Part shown: positions 1 through 7,492 of the stretch, piece by piece
Layout: each line of letters opens with the position of its first letter
Numbering within the stretch: the stretch's first letter is position 1
NCBI GenBank assembly: GCA_947063855.1
Contig: CAMSTW010000027.1
Span: 1-41,847 of the forward strand
From: an uncultured Dorea sp.
GTDB taxonomy: Bacteria > Bacillota > Clostridia > Lachnospirales > Lachnospiraceae
Direction: 5' to 3'
Length of the DNA stretch: 41,847 bases
Made by a program: the position numbers and the translations under genes
The notes under the pieces: model-generated
Told to the model about the DNA's origin: nothing
The model's database searches: none
The model's input: only the letters and a program-made list of their open reading frames with translations

Positions 1-1464
1 ATACTCGTTATATTTCTTATGATTCTCCGCATCCGGCATGATCTTCTCATCCAGCACCTGCCACTTCTTCACCTCTTCATACGTCAATATCCCCGTTCCA
101 ATCCCCGCAAGCATCACATCTCCCATGTTCGCCTCCACATCATAGATCGGGCATACCACCGGATATCCGGTCACATCTGCAAATATCTGCCGCCACACCT
201 TCGACTTCGTTACGCCTCCGGCAATCAGGATATATTCTCCCAGATCTTCGCCCGTCGCCTCCATGGCGTCGCGCAGACAATAGGCGACCGCTTCCAGAAA
301 CGCCCGGTACAGATGGCCCTTGGTATGCGTCAGCGACAGTCCGACGATCGTACCCTTCGCGTCAGAATCCCACACCGGGCTCCTCTCGCCCATGAAATAC
401 GGCAGCACCACCAGTCCCTCGCTTCCGGCCGGAATCTGCTCTGCCTGTCCGTTCAGCACATCGTACATACTCGGCCCGCCGTTCTTCTGGTTCTCAACTT
501 CCCACTGACACAGGGTATTCCGGAACCACTTCACAATGGCGCCGGCTGTATTCCCTCCGGCAAAATAATAAGACAGCTTCTTCGCGTCATAGAGATACGG
601 CCAGACGATCAGCCCCTTCCCTTTCACAGGCTTATCCGAGATCAGTGCGGCGCACATGGAGGTCCCGATTGCCGCCGCATATACGCCGGACTCGAATACG
701 CCCAGACCGATATTCGCGGCTCCGCAGTCGATGCCGCCTGCAATCACCGGCAGTCCTTCCCACAGTCCAAGCTCTGCGGCCGCCTCCTTCGTCATCCCGC
801 CCACAATATCCGTAGATTCCACGATCCTCTGAGGCATCATGGACGCCGGTATCCCCATAGCCTCCATAAGCTCACCGGACCAGGTACGTGTATTCATATC
901 GAAGATACCTCCGATATTCCCTGCGGAAGAATAGTCGATGGCAATCTCCCCGGTCAGTTTGTAGATTACATAATCATTCGGAGGAAGGAACAGCTCCGTC
1001 TTCTCCCAGTTCTCTGGCTCATGGTTCTTCATCCAGAGGATCTTGGTATATCCGTAATACGGATCCGCGCCATTGTGGGTAATCTCAAGAAGCTTCTCCT
1101 CCCCGATCTGTTCAAGCACCCATTCCGTCTCTTCCTTGGCTCTTCTGTCCATCCAGATCATACAGGGACGCACCGGCTTCATCTCCCCATCAAGCGGGAT
1201 CCCCGAACCTCCGTACAGTCCGCTGATTGCAATTCCCTTGATATCCTCTGCCGCAACGCCGGCTTCTTTCGCCTTCTCCACCGTATTGCGGATGGATTCC
1301 TTCGTTGCTTCGTACCATACGTCCGGCCACTGCTCCGCCCACAGAGGCTTCGGCGTCAGGACGTCGTATTCCTCAAGATCCTGTGCGATCAGTCTCCCTT
1401 CTGTGTCCATCAATATCGTCTTTGTTCCTGATGTGCCGATGTCCGTTCCTAATAAATAATTCAT
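1..1464 (-). CDS. FGGY-family carbohydrate kinase (xylulokinase-like), 3' end outside window
   Basis: Predicted ATP-dependent cytoplasmic kinase phosphorylating a sugar or polyol before it enters central metabolism. The start is ATG at 1464, behind an AGGAGG site; 488 codons are visible without a stop and the frame runs off the left edge, so only the last few residues are probably missing (family length about 500). The N-terminus has the phosphate-binding motif DIGTSGTKT (residues 8-16). Later come ISGLYGG, WMDRR and a sugar-domain segment AGGIDCGAANIGLG. The C-terminal adenosine motif reads AGGVTKSKVWRQIFADV. The substrate cannot be read from sequence: the proteins resemble xylulokinases, but FGGY members also act on gluconate, ribulose, fuculose and erythritol. 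The ROK repressor directly upstream on the same strand is a plausible regulator. The family call is sure, the substrate is not. Confidence 0.92.
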   Translation of the reverse strand, partial: MNYLLGTDIGTSGTKTILMDTEGRLIAQDLEEYDVLTPKPLWAEQWPDVWYEATKESIRNTVEKAKEAGVAAEDIKGIAISGLYGGSGIPLDGEMKPVRPCMIWMDRRAKEETEWVLEQIGEEKLLEITHNGADPYYGYTKILWMKNHEPENWEKTELFLPPNDYVIYKLTGEIAIDYSSAGNIGGIFDMNTRTWSGELMEAMGIPASMMPQRIVESTDIVGGMTKEAAAELGLWEGLPVIAGGIDCGAANIGLGVFESGVYAAAIGTSMCAALISDKPVKGKGLIVWPYLYDAKKLSYYFAGGNTAGAIVKWFRNTLCQWEVENQKNGGPSMYDVLNGQAEQIPAGSEGLVVLPYFMGERSPVWDSDAKGTIVGLSLTHTKGHLYRAFLEAVAYCLRDAMEATGEDLGEYILIAGGVTKSKVWRQIFADVTGYPVVCPIYDVEANMGDVMLAGIGTGILTYEEVKKWQVLDEKIMPDAENHKKYNEY

Positions 1465-1520
1465 GGTTCTCCTCCTTCATACAATTCATTATGTAAATTC
1501 ATTTTATAAAACCTATTTAT

Positions 1521-1549
1521 ATAATAAAAGAAAGATAATTTTTTGTCAA
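1521..1549 (-). promoter_or_regulatory. Sigma-A type promoter of the FGGY kinase
   Basis: On the minus strand TTGACA (1549-1544), a 17-nt spacer and TATTAT (1526-1521) form a near-consensus vegetative promoter about 57 nt upstream of the kinase ATG. The short leader is AT-rich and holds repeated AATTCATT words, where a repressor could bind. This is the best -35 box in the window. Confidence 0.75.
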
Positions 1550-1615
1550 TCTCATTATCGAAAAAAATATAGACAATATTTATACCCTGAAATTTGCTAT
1601 ATTGCACAAAAGAGA

Positions 1616-1920
1616 ATTTCCCACCTGTACGGTTGGAATGATGTTCAAGGGACGGAAGTTGGGAGACGCCCTTCCTAACACAGACTGGGCAACGCTCCGG
1701 CGAACTAACCCCTAACTACGACTAAGACTCTCAGGAATGTCTTCGAGTCTAAGTCTCCGTAAGGGGTGGATTTCGCCTCCGCTACAAAAAACCTGCCACT
1801 GGCAGCTTTTCTGCATGCTAAGGCATAAAAACGCCCTTTAATGTCTGCTTATAGGAAGGGCGTCTCCCAACTTCCTGTGCACTGGAAATGGATTTCCAAC
1901 CGTACAGGTGGAAAATTTCC
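1616..1920. repeat. Palindromic structured element of about 305 bp between the ROK gene and the kinase
   Basis: Most of the 549-bp gap 1465-2013 is one inverted repeat. The left arm (about 1616-1678) and right arm (about 1852-1920) are roughly 60 bp each and share two near-identical blocks, CACCTGTACGGTTGGAA and GAAGTTGGGAGACGCCCTTC, separated by a diverged segment. The core can fold by itself: GACTAAGACTC (1719-1729) faces GAGTCTAAGTC (1745-1755), nested inside ACCCCT/AGGGGT and GGCGAA/TTCGCC pairings. It is followed by CTGCC-ACT-GGCAG and CTTTT (1793-1809), which looks like an intrinsic terminator. There is no convincing ORF. It could be a non-autonomous mobile element (MITE-like) or a structured RNA gene. 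The rest of the gap holds only the kinase promoter. Confidence 0.75.
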
Positions 1921-2013
1921 ACTATAACTTCATGCACAAAAAGATACCTGCGCTCGTACACGCAAAAAAAGAACTGCCGTAAAATTATAACTTACAACAG
2001 CCCTTATTCTAGG

Positions 2014-3150
2014 CTAAATATTCTCCAAGAATTCATCTATATAGAATAATGCCGCCCCCGCCGCCGACGCTTCCACCTTATACCGGCATTCCACCAGATA
2101 ATCCTTTGCCCGGTCTCCAAAGGGATTCCTCTCATCCACACGCCGGCATATGTCGTCCATATATCTCCCGGCGTAAGCTCCCACATATCCGCCCAGTATC
2201 ACCATCCCGTCAAACAGCATCCTGATATTATGGATTGCCATGGTCAGATGATCCAGATACTCATCCCACAGCCGCCCCGCCGTCTCATCTCCTTCTTCCA
2301 GCAGACGGAAGAACGCCTCTATACTTCCGTCCGTATAACCAGTCAGCCGTCCCGCTCTGCACACCGTATCAAAACAGCCCCGGCGCCCGCAGTAACACAA
2401 CTCGCCGCCCTCAGGCACCACCGCCATGTGGCCGACCTCGCCGCCCTTGTGCGTATTCCCCTCATAGATCGCATCATCAATGATCACGGAACCGCCCACA
2501 CTGTTGCTCAGGCTGATGTAGAACGCATTCTGGAACTCCCGGTTGGTCCAGGTCTCCCGGTATCCCGCCGCATAGGAATCATGAATCAGTCTGTTTCGAT
2601 ACGGGACATACGCCGCAATCTCTTCCCGCCTCTTCTTCGCGAAATTCAGCGCCATACCATACGTAATCTCATCCCCGTCATCCGAGATCAGACTCTGCAC
2701 CGATATCCCCACCCCCAGCAGGTTCTCATCCGCAATGTCCGCATCCTTCTTCACACATTCCACGGTCTTCCCAATCTCCCGAAGATATGCGTCGTCCTCC
2801 AGGTCAAAATCAATCCGCCGCCGCTCCATACTGACGATATCCCCCGACAGATTCACTGCCACCGCCGTGATGTGGTTCGCCGTGATATCCACGCCAATCG
2901 CCATCCTTGCGTTCTTCACATAGGTAAATGCCGTCGCATTCCGCCCGCCCGTATTCTTGATCTTGCCGGACGTATCGATCAGTCCCTGCTTCTTCAGGAA
3001 ATCCAGATTCGTCGTCACCGTAGGCAGACTTAACTGCATCTCCACCACAATCTCCTGCTTGGAAACCGATCCCTGTTTCCTGATATAGTTGTAGATAATC
3101 TGTCTGTTCTTCGTCTTAATCTCGTTGACGCCTATTTTCTCTGTCCCCAT
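2014..3150 (-). CDS. ROK-family transcriptional repressor (XylR/NagC type)
   Basis: DNA-binding sugar-responsive regulator of 378 residues, the normal length for ROK repressors. An N-terminal winged helix-turn-helix covers about residues 15-60 (recognition region LSLPTVTTNLDFLKKQG). The ROK body follows, with the zinc site CYCGRRGC at 252-259 plus C264 and the preceding EVGH at 238-241. The kinase ATP-binding motif DxGGT is replaced by DITAN near residue 88, as expected for a regulator rather than a sugar kinase. The start is ATG at 3150 behind AGGGAA. It lies between a HAD phosphatase and the FGGY kinase, all on one strand, so regulation of that sugar locus is a reasonable inference; the ligand may be the kinase's own sugar. 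Confidence 0.92.
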   Translation of the reverse strand: MGTEKIGVNEIKTKNRQIIYNYIRKQGSVSKQEIVVEMQLSLPTVTTNLDFLKKQGLIDTSGKIKNTGGRNATAFTYVKNARMAIGVDITANHITAVAVNLSGDIVSMERRRIDFDLEDDAYLREIGKTVECVKKDADIADENLLGVGISVQSLISDDGDEITYGMALNFAKKRREEIAAYVPYRNRLIHDSYAAGYRETWTNREFQNAFYISLSNSVGGSVIIDDAIYEGNTHKGGEVGHMAVVPEGGELCYCGRRGCFDTVCRAGRLTGYTDGSIEAFFRLLEEGDETAGRLWDEYLDHLTMAIHNIRMLFDGMVILGGYVGAYAGRYMDDICRRVDERNPFGDRAKDYLVECRYKVEASAAGAALFYIDEFLENI

Positions 3151-3254
3151 CTTACATTCCCTGTCCTTCTTTCACCATCTCATTTCTTCACAGCCGGTTT
3201 CTCCTGCGCAGTCTGGCGGTATTGCATCCATACTCTCATCCCCTCAATCTTCTT

Positions 3255-3400
3255 CCGGACACTCCTTCTGGCTCCCGCCATACAAGTCGCAATCTCCCTG
3301 CGCCTCCAGCTCCGGCTTCTGCCATTCTGCCGGACACTCCTTCCGGCTTCCACCCTACAAGCCGCAATCTCCTTGCGTCTCCAGCTCCGGCTTCCCACGC
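3255..3400. repeat. Two tandem copies of a 75-bp repeat
   Basis: Copy one starts at 3255 and copy two at 3330; both begin CCGGACACTCCTTC and end in the block CTCCAGCTCCGGCTTC. They are about 85-90% identical by eye and fill most of the 255-bp gap between the HAD gene and the ROK gene. The 75-nt unit is a multiple of three, and on the minus strand an open frame (3443-3180) would give a basic 25-residue repeat containing SRSWRR-EIA. It has no good ribosome binding site, so I do not call it a gene. Confidence 0.8.
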
Positions 3401-3405
3401 GAAAA

Positions 3406-4035
3406 CTACAGCTTGTCATAATCAATCCCAAGCAGCTCGTCAAAGGAGTGTATCGTCACATACTCTCCTTTCACTTCCCCGAAGCCATAAGCCGCAAATA
3501 TCATCGGTATCCCCGCCATACGGCACGCATCGGCGTCGCCCTGGGTATCTCCCACATATACCGCGTCCTTAATCCCGTTACGCTCCATGATGATCCGGAT
3601 ATTATCTCCCTTCAGCTTCCCGGTATCCCCCGGGCAGGTGAAGTCCGTAATGCACTCCCCAAGCCCCGTATTCGTAAGAAACGCCTCTATATATCCGGAC
3701 TGGCAGTTGCTGACGATAAACAGCCGGTATCTCTCACTCAGGGCGCGTATCGTCTCCGGCATCTTCTCATACAGAACGCACGGCGCGCTCTCCACCCACC
3801 GATTCTCATACTGATACAGATGAACCGCCAGTTCCTCCTTCTCCTTTCTGGTAAGCGTCGGGAACAAATCATCCGCAATCTCCTCAAGGGGCTTGCCGAA
3901 CTCCTTCTTAAGCTCGTCTGCGGTCAGGACACGGCTAAGGTTCGTCTGCTCCCGGATCGCCTGATTCCAGGAAACTGCCACCTCCTTTGTCGAATCCCAC
4001 AACGTTCCGTCTACGTCAAATATAATTGCCTCCAT
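3406..4035 (-). CDS. HAD-superfamily phosphatase (phosphoglycolate-phosphatase-like)
   Basis: Cytoplasmic Mg-dependent phosphatase of 209 residues, class I HAD with an alpha-helical cap. All four HAD motifs are visible: FDVDGTLWDS at residues 6-15 (nucleophile and acid/base Asp), FIVSNCQSG around 105 (motif II Ser), the motif III Lys in CPGDTGKLKGDN, and VYVGDTQGDADAC near 158 (motif IV acids). The substrate is probably a small phosphorylated sugar or acid but cannot be fixed from sequence. The start is ATG at 4035 with a moderate GGGAAGAAG site, preceded by a good promoter. It is the first gene of a likely HAD-ROK transcription unit, although the tandem repeat separates the two. Confidence 0.9.
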   Translation of the reverse strand: MEAIIFDVDGTLWDSTKEVAVSWNQAIREQTNLSRVLTADELKKEFGKPLEEIADDLFPTLTRKEKEELAVHLYQYENRWVESAPCVLYEKMPETIRALSERYRLFIVSNCQSGYIEAFLTNTGLGECITDFTCPGDTGKLKGDNIRIIMERNGIKDAVYVGDTQGDADACRMAGIPMIFAAYGFGEVKGEYVTIHSFDELLGIDYDKL

Positions 4036-4130
4036 GTATCTTCTTCCCCACTTTCTACTCTGTTCAAATCCTTTAACCCTCTGACTTCTATTCTTTACTT
4101 CTTTATTTAACTCTTTTATTTTCTATTTCT

Positions 4131-4159
4131 ATTATAGTGGTTTACGCCAGAATAATCAA
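4131..4159 (-). promoter_or_regulatory. Promoter of the HAD/ROK unit
   Basis: Minus-strand TTGATT (4159-4154), a 17-nt spacer and perfect TATAAT (4136-4131). The leader to the HAD start is about 90 nt and AT-rich. Confidence 0.7.
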
Positions 4160-4186
4160 CAAACATATTTATAAAAGTAATTTCAT

Positions 4187-5782
4187 TTATTGTTCCTGAT
4201 ACGCTTCTATCTTACAGGTATGCTTCTTCGTCTTGCTGTTATAATTGATACCGATCAGCAGGATTGCCCCGTCATAATCAAATCGTCCGGCAAATTTTGC
4301 ATAATCCCGCTCCTTAATCTGCATAACCGCTCTCTCTGCACTTTTATCCCATTTCAATTCAATAAGCAGCGCAGGTTTATCCGATCCTCTCATTGGTACA
4401 AACAACAGATCCGAGTATCCCTTCCCACCTGCCAGTTCTTCAAATCTCCTGTAATGGTCCATACAGCTTAGATATGCCATGATAACCACTGAACGAAGCG
4501 CCTGTTCATTATTGTAATTCTGAGGAGATGTATTTTCTCCATGAACCTCTTCCAATATCTCTGCAACCAAATCGGCATCCATGCGAAGCGTCGCATCCAG
4601 CATCCGGTCTGAACGCATGACGGCTTTTGCAAGTTCCTGTCTGCGTCCATTCTTCACAGCCCTCAGAAATTCCTCCCGGACTTCTTCATTAGGAATAAAG
4701 ACCTCTCCCTTCCCACCGTCATACGCCAAATAGCCCAGATGGACCAGTAATGTAAACACATCATCCTTACTTTTCATCGAAGTCATATCATTCTGGAAGG
4801 TTCCGGTATCAATCCTTAAATGTCTTCCTCCAAGCATATCCACAAGCGCATCCTTTAATCCGTCAAAATTAAGATCAATATAAGTCCTGAGCGATTCATA
4901 GGTTTCCGTCTGTGTCCAGTAATTGCTGAACCTGTGATTAATCACGGCTTCCATGATAGACTTCGGATTATAGATATGGCTGCACCTGTCAAAATAATAT
5001 CCGTCATACCACCTGCGCGCCTCTTCAAAATCCAGTCCATACTCTGCGCATAACGCTCTGACTTCGCCTTCTGTAAAACCCGCAAGCTCTGCCAGCGGCC
5101 CCGGCTCCAGCATCGTAAATTCACAGAAATCCGTCAGCGCCGACTGTGTTCCATACTTTTTAACCGGTAAGATTCCCGTCATGTAGGCCCCGCTGATGAT
5201 CTGCGCCGTCTGTCCGCTCTTGAACAAGCTCCGCAGCAGCTGAATGTACGCCCGCTGAACCTCTTCATCATTCTTTGCCTCCCGAAACAACGCGTCCCAC
5301 TCATCAATAATGACGAAAAACTTCTTTCCCGTTCTGGCGTGTATCTGCAGGAGTGCCTTAGACAATGCTCTCACACCTTCCCGAATACAGCCGGGAAATG
5401 CTTCCTTAAGTTCTTCGATCACATCTCTCTGTATATCATGAACTGTCTCCCGAATGTCTTCCGCCGTTGAGATAAAAGAAGTAATGTCCAGGAACAGTAC
5501 GTCACACTGATTCAGATATTCCCGGAATCTTCCGTCCTTATCGTGCGTAATCTTAAGATCCGCAAACAAAGCTTCCGAATCTGCTTCTCTGGAATAGTAT
5601 GCGCAAAGCATCCTGACTGAAAATGACTTCCCGAATCGTCTTGGGCGGCTGACGCAAGTCAGCATCCGGTCACTCTCCAGCACACTGTTCGTATAAGCAA
5701 TCAGCGCAGACTTATCTATATACATTCCTCTCTTCAGAATCGCCCTGAAGCCATCTGCCGGCGGATTGAGATAAATGCCCAT
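4187..5782 (-). CDS. AAA-ATPase-like protein with C-terminal PD-(D/E)XK nuclease domain
   Basis: Complete 531-residue member of a family expanded in Lachnospiraceae and Bacteroidota (Pfam AAA-ATPase_like plus PDDEXK_9). Visible features: the opening signature YIDKS (21-25), a Walker A-like SRPRRFGKS (45-53), Walker B FFVIIDEWD (155-163), the WYDGYYF motif in the middle, and a C-terminal nuclease-like segment with ALLIELKWDKS and SDLLF. The biological role of the family is not established; nuclease, mobile-element or defence functions have been suggested. Here it stands alone with its own promoter. It is a useful intact reference for two damaged relatives in the same window (6298-6564 and 16431-17625). 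The ATG start at 5782 has an AAAGGGG site. Confidence 0.88.
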   Translation of the reverse strand: MGIYLNPPADGFRAILKRGMYIDKSALIAYTNSVLESDRMLTCVSRPRRFGKSFSVRMLCAYYSREADSEALFADLKITHDKDGRFREYLNQCDVLFLDITSFISTAEDIRETVHDIQRDVIEELKEAFPGCIREGVRALSKALLQIHARTGKKFFVIIDEWDALFREAKNDEEVQRAYIQLLRSLFKSGQTAQIISGAYMTGILPVKKYGTQSALTDFCEFTMLEPGPLAELAGFTEGEVRALCAEYGLDFEEARRWYDGYYFDRCSHIYNPKSIMEAVINHRFSNYWTQTETYESLRTYIDLNFDGLKDALVDMLGGRHLRIDTGTFQNDMTSMKSKDDVFTLLVHLGYLAYDGGKGEVFIPNEEVREEFLRAVKNGRRQELAKAVMRSDRMLDATLRMDADLVAEILEEVHGENTSPQNYNNEQALRSVVIMAYLSCMDHYRRFEELAGGKGYSDLLFVPMRGSDKPALLIELKWDKSAERAVMQIKERDYAKFAGRFDYDGAILLIGINYNSKTKKHTCKIEAYQEQ

Positions 5783-5823
5783 CTGTTACGCACCCCTTTC
5801 CCCAAATCTAATACATTTCCTTG

Positions 5824-5852
5824 ATTATACTATACAAAATATATGAAAACAA
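5824..5852 (-). promoter_or_regulatory. Promoter of the AAA-ATPase-like gene
   Basis: Minus-strand TTGTTT (5852-5847), a 17-nt spacer and perfect TATAAT (5829-5824), about 40 nt before the start codon. Confidence 0.6.
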
Positions 5853-6115
5853 GCATTACACCGCCTGGTGCCTTGCCATTTCCCATAATACTTGTTAATA
5901 ACAGACGACATCCCTCGAGATCCTTATAAAATGAGCATTTCTACCGTGTGGACGGTAACACGGACAAGCGCTGGCGTTGGTTAAATCGTGAAATTGCGTG
6001 ACAATTCCCCAATATAACCAACTTCATTATAAAAATTATTGTTAAAAATATAATTCTGTGCTATTGTATTTCATACAAAGAAATTTGAACAATTACAAGC
6101 ACAGGAGGAAGAATT
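5853..6115. other. Intergenic stretch, no gene recognised
   Basis: Between the AAA-ATPase promoter and the small Asn-rich gene. It contains a short hairpin-forming word (ACCGT-GTGG-ACGGT, 5943-5956) and a brief open segment of about 20 codons there that ends at a stop and matches nothing I know. An AT-rich patch with TATAAT (6049-6054) could be the -10 of the small gene, but no convincing -35 lies 17 nt before it. Confidence 0.4.
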
Positions 6116-6271
6116 ATGAGTAAAAGTAAATGCAGTGGACATACGCATACACAAAGCCAATTAAATCATCATGCAAATCAAAGTAATCCTAATAACTCAG
6201 CGTACAGAGCATCGCAAAACAATCATAGCAACCAATGTAATCCGAATCACACAGTATCAAAAAGCAAATAA
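6116..6271 (+). CDS. Small Asn/His/Ser-rich protein, 51 aa
   Basis: Short gene with a perfect AGGAGGAAG site a few nt before ATG at 6116. The 51-residue product starts MSKSKCSGHTHTQSQ and consists mostly of Asn, His, Ser, Gln and Lys. It contains an imperfect internal repeat: HANQSNPNNSAYRAS (about 20-34) and HSNQCNPNHTVSKSK (37-51), sharing the core SNQ/C-NPN. There is no signal peptide, membrane segment or large hydrophobic residue cluster, so it should be hydrophilic and possibly disordered. Similar Asn-rich mini-proteins with the NPNN motif occur in clostridial genomes, to my recollection without a known function and sometimes misnamed. It is a real gene judging by the ribosome binding site and coherent repeat; function unknown. 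Confidence 0.72.
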   Translation: MSKSKCSGHTHTQSQLNHHANQSNPNNSAYRASQNNHSNQCNPNHTVSKSK

Positions 6272-6297
6272 TTCATATGGAAATATTTTTGAAATAA

Positions 6298-6564
6298 CAT
6301 TTTGACTCACTTTACGACGATCGGGGACAGCAATTTTATGAAGACGACGGCCGGCGCTATTTTATGCTGTTCCTGAAACCCATCATCAACGGAATAGGAA
6401 ACTGCTATGTGGAGGCAGAGACCAGAAACCGGGAGCGGACCGACCTGATCGTAGATTACCTTGGGGAGCAATTCGTCGTAGAAGCGAAGGTATGGCGCGG
6501 CGCCGCCAGACATCTGGAAGGCGAAGAACAGTTGATCCAAATGCTGATTGAAGCATTTGTGTAA
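6298..6564 (+). pseudogene. C-terminal remnant of an AAA-ATPase-like/PD-(D/E)XK gene
   Basis: An open frame without a proper start (stop TAA at 6295-6297, then FDSLYDDRGQQFYEDDGRR) continues into LFLKPIINGIGNCYVEAE, RERTDLIVDYLGEQFVVEAK and VWRGAARHLEGEEQL. This is the conserved nuclease-like C-terminus of the family whose intact member lies at 4187-5782. Everything N-terminal, including the ATPase domain, is absent. The very end (IQMLIEAFV) departs from the usual ending, suggesting another change there. Its stop codon abuts the stop of the convergent AraC gene. Confidence 0.8.
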
Positions 6565-7383
6565 CTATGAACTTGTATTCCTGTATTTTGTAGGAGACAT
6601 CCCCGCCCTCTCCGAGAAAAAACGCGTGAATACCGCGTGATCCCTGAACCTTAACCGGTCCGCGATTTCGCTGATATTCATGCTTGAGGACACCAGATAA
6701 TCCTTCGCCATCTCGAACAGCATATTCCGCTGCAGGACGATCGGCGAGACTCCGAAGTACTCTTTGAACTTATTGGATATATAAGTCGGGTTCATATGAT
6801 ATTTTTCCCCCAGCCTCTTCAATGTGATATCCGCCCTTGGCTCCCCGGATATATCGTTGAAGATCTCTATAAAATTCCCCGGGATATCCGGCGCCATCTG
6901 CGTCTTCTCGGAATGCAGGAAGCTGTCGAACAGGCTCGACAGCACTTCCAGCGCTTTCGCATTCTTATAGATCATATCCGCGATTGTCTTCTCGTTGCGG
7001 ATTGCCTCCATATAATTGAAAAACCTTCTCTCAAAGTCCGCACTGTTTTCCATGCGTACCCGGTAAGGCAGCTTTAAGAGGCTTAACACATCCATGTTAT
7101 AAGCCGTCCGGAAGTTAAAATGCCACCAGAGGAATACCGCCTCCTCTTTGGACGTCTTGATATGATCATGCAGTACATGATGCGGCAGGAAAATGGCGTC
7201 CCCCTTTTTACAGTAGTACTCCTGGCCCTGCACCCGAAGCAGAGCCTCTCCCTTCTTCAGATAAGACATAACGCAATACGGCAGTTCCCTGTTCGTCTGA
7301 ATCATCTCCGTACGAATCTGATAGTCGTACTCAACAATCTCCAGATATGCCCTCTGAATCAACGGCTTCAACCATTCTCCCAC
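6565..7383 (-). CDS. AraC-family transcriptional regulator
   Basis: 272-residue cytoplasmic regulator with an N-terminal cupin-like ligand-binding domain and a C-terminal double helix-turn-helix. The cupin part includes MSYLKKGEALLRVQGQEYY and LPHHVLHDHI (about 40-85). The DNA-binding part (about 170-268) shows LKRLGEKYHMNPTYISNKFK and the family ending FTRFFSERAGMSPTKYR. The start is a GTG at 7383 after GGAGGAG. It sits 109 nt after the dehydrogenase gene at the 3' end of the sugar operon, so it probably senses the imported sugar or its oxidised product and controls the operon. Confidence 0.9.
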   Translation of the reverse strand: MGEWLKPLIQRAYLEIVEYDYQIRTEMIQTNRELPYCVMSYLKKGEALLRVQGQEYYCKKGDAIFLPHHVLHDHIKTSKEEAVFLWWHFNFRTAYNMDVLSLLKLPYRVRMENSADFERRFFNYMEAIRNEKTIADMIYKNAKALEVLSSLFDSFLHSEKTQMAPDIPGNFIEIFNDISGEPRADITLKRLGEKYHMNPTYISNKFKEYFGVSPIVLQRNMLFEMAKDYLVSSSMNISEIADRLRFRDHAVFTRFFSERAGMSPTKYRNTSS

Positions 7384-7492
7384 CTGATCTCCTCCTGTCC
7401 GTGCTCCTTCCAGTCAACTTCGTAACCCGCGCCAGACTGTCCCGAAACTGCTTTCCACAAGATGTGCACCCTGCATCTTTACCGGACGGCGC

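Noticed and set aside
19-1431. Long + strand open frame of 470 codons opposite the sugar kinase
   Set aside because: It is the antisense shadow of a clear FGGY kinase; the product is basic and His/Arg-rich with no recognisable domain.
1616-1690. GTACGGTT followed by CTTCCTAACA, reminiscent of group II intron domains V and VI
   Set aside because: There is no domain V tetraloop stem or catalytic triad, and the same words recur inverted in the other arm, which fits a palindrome better.
3180-3443. 87-codon minus-strand frame across the 75-bp repeats
   Set aside because: No ribosome binding site, overlaps the end of the phosphatase gene, and the reading frame follows simply from a repeat unit divisible by three.
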